Part shown: one piece after another, positions 57,849 through 64,000 of the stretch
Layout: each line of letters starts with the position of its first letter
Position numbering within the stretch: the first letter of the stretch is position 1
Assembly (NCBI GenBank): GCA_032718565.1
Contig: JAVGVS010000003.1
Location: 1,506,555-1,570,554 of the forward strand
DNA: 64,000 bases
Origin: Distichodus sexfasciatus
Taxonomy: Eukaryota > Chordata > Actinopteri > Characiformes > Distichodontidae
Direction of reading: 5' to 3'
The notes under the pieces: generated by a model
The model's input: only the letters and a program-made list of their open reading frames with translations
What the model was told of the DNA's origin: nothing
Databases searched by the model: none
Translations under genes and position numbers: made by a program

Positions 57849-58518
57849 AAATATCACAGCAGACAGAAACGATGACTTGAGAGTAAAAGAGTTAGTTACT
57901 GTGATCAAACTTTTGTTAATAAAGAATACATTGTTTTTTGGATCACGGTAATATGAGATTAATTCGACTTTGGCCACTAAAAAGGAATGTAAAATTGTAG
58001 AAACAGACCTGATTTCTTTTGGAAAATGTCTTTTTCTTCAATTTGAAAGGGTTTAATTAATGGCTTCTGCCATTTTGTAAGGTTTAATTATTTGCTCAGA
58101 AAAAGAATTCAATCTCATGTCTGACAAACAAGTGCACATTCACAAAAAGGAATCAGGGTTAACTACCCCAAAGTTCCACAAAACCAATCTAGGAGTCTTT
58201 TTTTTTAACAAAAAAAACTGCAAAGCTTGTGCTGGAGTTTGTTTCCCACCCTGGGAGTCTCCATGCTGAACATCTTCTCTCATCTCCTCTCATCCCTTCT
58301 TCCCCTTCATGTTGTCACCAAGATCCTCTAGAGCAGGAAAAGATGAGAAAATATGACTTCCTCGGCTCTTTAATGCCCGTTAAATGAGGTTGGTATGAAA
58401 GAGAGGCATTGTTTCCGCAGGACAGGGGGCTTCACTCTGAGCGTGACTGTGTCTGTAGATCAGTGGCTAAGGGCAGGGAAGGAGGATGATGGACATATGG
58501 ATGTTAGGCGCCACTCAA

Positions 58519-58550
<32 letters not shown>

Positions 58551-59140
58551 ACAGGCCTTGTTTGTCCCAAGTCTGCCCAGGGGGTGTGTCAATTTCGCCT
58601 CTTTCTTTCTTTCTCTCTCTCATACGAGCTGTGGACATGACAGCTCAGCGGAATTAGACTTGCTGACACAAGTGACTATAATCCCAGGTTTTGTTAAAAG
58701 AAAAATCTTTTAGTTCATTTAGCAAATCTGCTCCAAAAGAGGTTTTCATCACGGGTGCAGACGGAAAAACATTTCAATCATAGCGCTAACACACTTTTGA
58801 AAGAAAACCAGCCTTTGAAACCAAACTTTCCAAATAAGGCTGTAATTACTGACTACTGACAGAAACACATTCTTCGCTCGCACCCTTCCCAAAGCTTTTG
58901 GAATGCTTAGAGACAAGATAGAGCAGATGAGGCATAGGTTCCCAAGAAATGGCGGGGTCAGAACACAGAAGACTTCAGTTATATATCTGCATCATCTAAG
59001 ACAGAGACACAGGCCAAAATGTTCAGATTTAGAGTGTCAAACACAGACATATATTGTTACTTTGTGTTTGCACAGACCCAAAAAGATGTTATGTCCATCA
59101 ATCAATGACAGAAAGAATGAATGAAAATATAAACATTAAA
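57849..59140. other. upstream intergenic, no gene
   Basis: 58010-58480 is repeat-poor and possibly conserved. (CA)n lies at 58510-58550 and short CT runs near 58600. No exon. Confidence 0.35.
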
Positions 59141-59712
59141 TGTCCCATATTATGAAGAAAATCACATTTTCTGTTCTTTGGACATCCATTTGGGTCTGTA
59201 CTTCCTCTACACACCCTGTAAGTTTGATTAAAAAGAAAGGTCAATTGTGTTAGTATTAATTTCCAAATGTTAGTTTTCCCCTACTCCTACATCACAGTAA
59301 GAGCCATTTGAATAACTCCACCCTCATATCTGAGAACCTCCCCCCACCAGGTAACTGTTAGCGCTTCCTGATCCGCCATGTTTTTCTCGCAAACGCTAAC
59401 GTAGGAATCACAATGAAGAAGTCTACCGGCGGAGTGTTGTGTTGAACATGTTTGGCTGTGTGGATGGTCTGTTAGCAGCTGCCATGTCGATTATTTTCAC
59501 GTGAGGTAAACACTCCCCGTGTTGAGAAACTACTAATGTAGTTAGACAAACTAATGAGAAACAGCCTGTTCTGAAAGGGACTGAAATAGAGGAGTAAAAA
59601 GCAGGTGAAAATGCCTAATCTGAGAGGTATTTTCAGCAAACTACTCCAGAGACATGTTTAGTGGAGCTCATAGACCTATTTTAACTTGTTGAAAAAATTT
59701 AGAATATGGGAC
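59141..59712. mobile_element. MITE (TGTCCCATATT ends)
   Basis: Left TGTCCCATATTATG and inverted right AATATGGGACC. The interior resembles a dispersed fish element. No ORF. Confidence 0.65.
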
Positions 59713-59914
59713 CTGTTGTGTGCATGAGTAGGTATGAATTATTTAAAAATGTTAATCTCTGTTGAGGGACTTCTTCTTTCCTAAATTAGATTTTCATCCT
59801 ACAGATATGAGACGTAGATTTACCTGACTAGCGGTGTTGGGATTAATGCATAATGTAAGGCATTACTGATCAATATTCAGTTATATTATACTCATTACAA
59901 ATTTCAGTAATATA

Positions 59915-60462
59915 CAGTACTGTGCAAAAGTTTTAGGCATGTGTGAAAAAATGCTGTAAACAAAGAATGCTTTCAAAAAATAAATAATGATTATTTTTAT
60001 CAATTTACAAAATGCAAAGTGAGCGAACAAAAGAAAAATCTAAATCAAATCAATATTTGGTGTTACTACCTTTTGCCTTCAAACCAGCATCAATTCTTAT
60101 AGGTACACTTGCACAAAGTCAGGGATTTTGTAGGGTTATAGTCAGGTGTATGATCAACCAATTATACCAAACAGGTGCTAATGATCATCAATGTCACATG
60201 TAGGTTGAAACACAGTCATTAACTGAAACAGAAACAGCTGTGTAGGAGGTTTAAAACTGGGTGAGGAACAGCCAAACTCTGCTACCAAGGTGAGGTTGTG
60301 GAAGACAGTTTCATGTCATGGCAAGATTGAGCACAACAACAAGACACAAGGTAGTTATACTGCATCAGCAAGGTCTCACCCAGACAAAGATTTCAAAGCA
60401 GACTGGGGTTTCTTTGTTTACAGCATTTTTTCACACCTGCCTAAAACTTTTGCACAGTACTG
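59915..60462 (+). mobile_element. Tc1-like internally deleted derivative (548 bp)
   Basis: Same CAGTACTGTGCAAAAGTTTT ends and TA flanks as the 10.7-kb element, and >90% similar to that element's first ~450 bp (in opposite orientation). It then jumps from 'gcagactggggtttc' in the transposase start straight into the right TIR, so it keeps only the first ~40 transposase codons. Confidence 0.9.
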
Positions 60463-62854
60463 TACATTACAACAAACTTTTACACAAAATGTAGTGCTAT
60501 TTGATTTTTATTTAAAAAATCACCAACACCGCGAAACCTTTGGCACAAGAGAGACATTTGCTGAATAAAAGCTATTTCCTCAAGAGTGTATGTCTACAGT
60601 CGTTATGCTACATGACATCGCCCTCCACTGGATGTAGAATGAACTGCAGTTAACTACATTTTAGCATTTTACAATGCGAAGTCCTACTTCCACACTTATT
60701 TTGGTGAAAGTAACTCAAAAGTAATGCAAGAGTCGTGTAACTCATTAATATTGTAATGTAAAGAATGACTTTGAAATAACAGTAATTAGTAATCTATAAT
60801 GTACTACATTTTGGAAGTAACATACCCAACACTGCTCACTAGTACTCATAGAGTCAACCATATGTGGTTTAGCAAAACTCAGTTATAGGTGTACCCGACT
60901 AAAATTTATAAGCTTTCATTAACTGTCAGGAATATTGTGTCTGTTTGATTGAGTGTTTTGAGTAGGAATTTTACTTTCTGAACACAGGCTTAACCATCTC
61001 TATTTGGCTCCAAAGCCTTATGTCTGTAACATTAAAAAGCATGGCTCCTGTTTCTCCACCACGTTCACTAGTATATCTATCACTGATTTTAAAAACCAGA
61101 TTAGATGGCAAAAAAGAAAGATTTCACAGACTGAAAGTGACATGCACTCAACTGTGTAATGGTTTTAATAAAAATCAAATCCACAAATGATCGGAAAATT
61201 AACTGATCAAAGCTCTGCTTTGATTGTTCAAAGAAATTCCAATAGACATATAAGGGATTGTGGAGAAAGCATGGCTTGGTTGCACTGAGAATGTGAGTGT
61301 GTGTGTGTGTGTGTGCGCGCAAAATCCCTTCAATCAGACCGTGTCATTTGACCAGGCTAATCTCCTCTTCTTACAGCTCATTACAACTGTGTTTGTCCAA
61401 AACAATGGCCCAAAGTAATGAAAAAGACTGCTGGGAGACTGAGCTGATTGGGAGGTAATAAAAAAAATCAGGCCTGAGTGAAAATGGCATCACACTCTCA
61501 CACACACTTACACACACATCCAAATGCATGTGCACACTCCCTTGCGCACACGTACACACACACACAGCCTGAAAATAGCATCCTTATCATCCCTGTTTCA
61601 TTTAGATTTGATTACTGTCGGATTATAATGCAATCACAACACCGTGTGAGAGGTAGCTATGGGAACCGTTCTTAAGCGTGTATCTTGCCACAGATCTTAA
61701 TTTAAGTTTGAACACTCCAGATCACTCAGATACAAGAGACGAGGGGGGACGGCCTGAAAAGAACGGGGGGGAGAGAAGGAGAGAAAGAGAGAGAGGGAGA
61801 TGAGGAGAAGTGGCAATGAGAAATGGAGGGGAGAGAGAGGCAGGAGGAGGAGGAGGAGGAGAGTGGAAAGACAGGCACTTTCTTGTCCGTCTTGTTGTAT
61901 TTCATATGCGATTCAATTTGTCTTTCAGAGAGAAAATCAATTTCTGATGACAATCCGGCGCCCGTAATAAAAGGCGGCGAGTTCCCTGGTTCCTGGGAAA
62001 GTTGCCGTTGGAGACGGACGCTAATCTCGGACGAATGAATCATTCGCACTCTTATTTAGACATCTGTGTTAACTTTTTTTTCCTCCCCTCCTCCTCCTTC
62101 TTGCCTCACCCCCCTGCCAAAGATTCCTTCATTGGTGATGGTTTTATTAGAAGTTTTTGCAGGTGGCTGAAAGTTCAGCGGTTCAGTTGGCCTGAGACAT
62201 TCCCTCATAGAGGAAAAAGCTGTAAAAGGCCTTCGCTCCTCCACCTTAATTTGAGATTTTTCCCTAACATTTAGACATCTTAATGCAAACAGTCTTACAG
62301 AATGAGTCTGACTTTATACATATTGAGCTCAAGATTTACATTTCGGGCCAGTTTTTTGGACTACGATTAAGCTTAAGCCTAGACTAACTTTGACTCAGTT
62401 GAGAATATCTATTAGTACTGCAATTTAGTCCAAGAGTAGGTTTAATCCATGTTCAAGAAAATAGCCCTCCAAGTTTTACTAATCATTCAAAGATTCTAAT
62501 GTGACTAACAGTGAATGGAAAATAACGGGAACATATAGCACAACTCAAGTATGCAGACTGCCCTTTTGAGATTCAAGATTATTTATTTCTCACATACATA
62601 GTTATACTGTTATAAGTTTAACACAGTGAAATGCAAGACTGTGAATAAAGAAATTAACAAACAAATTACATTAAAGAAACATTACAAGAACCTAAAATAG
62701 ACATTTATACTTTAAACTGCAAATGCACATATCGTGGGGTAACTGTGGCTACTATGGGAAGGTTATTTAAATTAAAATAGAAATTGAAAGTTAAAGAAAC
62801 AGCACAAGAAACTAAAGCGTAAGATAAAATATATAGAAAATATATTAAAAGTCT
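60463..62854. promoter_or_regulatory. upstream intergenic with candidate conserved block 61320-62280
   Basis: 60.5-61.3 kb is plain, with (GT)n at 61296-61316. 61320-61480 and 61860-62280 are repeat-poor and motif-rich (for example GGCGCCCGTAATAAAAGG-like), separated by GA-rich DNA at 61740-61862. 62570-62640 resembles a retroelement end. Confidence 0.35.
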
Positions 62855-63140
62855 ACAATTCATTCATTCCTTCATTATCCAAACCGCTGAATCACAACCA
62901 GGGTCGTGGGGGACGGGAGCCTATTTCGGGAACTTACGGGCCCAAGGTGGGGACCAACCCTGGGCAGGCAGCAACACACCGCAGGGCACATACACTCACA
63001 CAATCACACTCTCACTTACACCTTACGGGCCAATTTTAGAGTCGCCAATCAACCTACGCCGCATGCTCCTGGAACATGGGAACAAACAGAAGAAACCCAC
63101 GCGAACACAAGGAGAGCATGCAAACTCCACACAGAACTGT
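62855..63140 (-). repeat. SINE family C, lacking its tRNA head
   Basis: Minus strand: 'gtggagtttgcatgctctcc' core through 'gattgtgtgagtgtatgtgc' to a 'gaatgaattg' end. The promoter head present at 1.9-2.04 kb is missing. Confidence 0.75.
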
Positions 63141-64000
63141 AGGACACTTGAGAATATTATCTAGTTTGATGTTTAGTGGTGGATTCCACAGTTTTACTGT
63201 AGGGAAATATGAGTTGGTTCAAGTCTGAGGATCACAATACTCTGTGGCCATCAGCTGATTTCTACAGTGCTCTGTTTATTCCAAGAAAGTTTGAAAAGCA
63301 GTTCATTTTAGTCAACTTTCAGTCATTACTTTTATCCAACTTTAATTAAATTGTGTCTTCAGGCAAAAGACTAAAATTTAGCACAGCCATGTTAATTACA
63401 ATTTGTCAAATCAGTAGTGAATGACATTTACCACTCTAAAAATGACAAGATTCTACTCTGTTGTTTCTTTGGTGTTAAAAGAATTCATGTGATGAGGTGA
63501 TGCACAGAGATCTTCATTATAAAGTGATCTCCCCATTCAATTAAAGGTCTGATTTGGATAATACACCCTCTGTATGCTGCTAATTTAGCCCTTTCCTGCA
63601 TGTGTGTCTATTACAATAACTCAGCAGTCTCCCGCTTTAGTGGAAGTGTTATAGCGAGATAAAAAGGGAGCCGAGCCGGTGAGCTCAGAAACAACGATTC
63701 GAAAGCACGGAGCATCAGATCAATAGAAAGTTAATTAATGAAGTGAGCAGGACCACTGGCTGCTATAGATTTCTATGAGGCACATGTTCCTGACCGAGCT
63801 CCCAGCGCTCAAATGCCACCCGCTGCGTTTGCAAGTCACACCATATTTTTTCTTTCTTTCTCTATTCCTCTCAGCGCATGATTTTTATCCATTTTAAACG
63901 TATTAACAAATGAAAATCGATGCCTGCTATTCTCCCGAATACCGAAACACATCTTTCTCAGACCTTGAATGGCTTTAGTTTTCCTTTCTGAGGAAATTGA
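63141..64000. other. upstream intergenic, no gene; conserved-looking 63540-64000
   Basis: No exon. 63540-64000 is repeat-free with GTTAATTAATGAAG and CTAATTTAGC motifs and may be an enhancer. Confidence 0.35.

Noticed and set aside
1..64000. A second protein-coding gene, CRISPR array or viral insertion
   Set aside because: Every longer ORF was traced to a repeat, microsatellite, transposase or shadow. No regular repeat-spacer array, LTR pair or reverse-transcriptase motif was found by eye.

Overview
The window is vertebrate genomic DNA, almost certainly from a teleost fish. It has spliced GT-AG exons with polypyrimidine tracts, long introns, dense dinucleotide and tetranucleotide microsatellites, Tc1/mariner elements, hAT-type MITEs and several tRNA-derived SINE families of the kind common in fish. 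There are no prokaryotic operons, CRISPR arrays or phage genes. The species cannot be fixed from the sequence; an ostariophysan fish is only a weak guess from the SINE style.

One protein-coding gene is present: lmo4 (LIM domain only 4), on the minus strand. It runs from a CpG/CCAAT promoter near 50.1-50.25 kb to a poly(A) signal near 20.72 kb. I can place all five exons. Exon 1 (5'UTR) ends at 49718. Exon 2 is 44476-44233, with the ATG at 44468. Exon 3 is 31942-31846 and exon 4 is 30966-30811. Exon 5 starts at 21733 and codes only for Val-Cys-stop. The spliced product is 165 residues, the length of mammalian LMO4, with all 16 zinc ligands of its two LIM domains. The only duplicated-gene material is decayed copies of the 3' end of exon 2, in intron 2.

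The rest is non-coding. Left flank (1-20.7 kb, downstream of lmo4): two decayed Tc1-like transposons with broken transposases (10.7-12.3 and 15.7-17.2 kb), an internally deleted third (12.3-12.9 kb), a pogo/Tigger-like MITE, a near-perfect 253-bp fold-back element, hAT-like MITEs, SINEs and a tetranucleotide microsatellite cluster. Introns (20.7-49.7 kb): repeat-free stretches rich in homeodomain and POU/SOX-like motifs, separated by MITEs, SINEs and microsatellites. Right flank (50.3-64 kb, upstream of lmo4): no gene, candidate enhancers, an inverted SINE pair and a deleted Tc1 derivative of the 10.7-kb family.

The most unusual structure is at 43.9-44.3 kb. The 3' end of lmo4 exon 2, the start of intron 2 and the end of a hAT-like MITE occur three times in tandem with a period of about 140 bp. 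The middle copy keeps an intact-looking splice donor. Also notable are UG repeats hugging three lmo4 splice sites, a degenerate tandem array of roughly 300-bp units just inside intron 1, a 99-bp direct duplication around a 345-bp insert, and a perfect inverted SOX-like site pair in a candidate enhancer. The window reads as a developmental regulatory landscape around a single conserved transcription cofactor gene.
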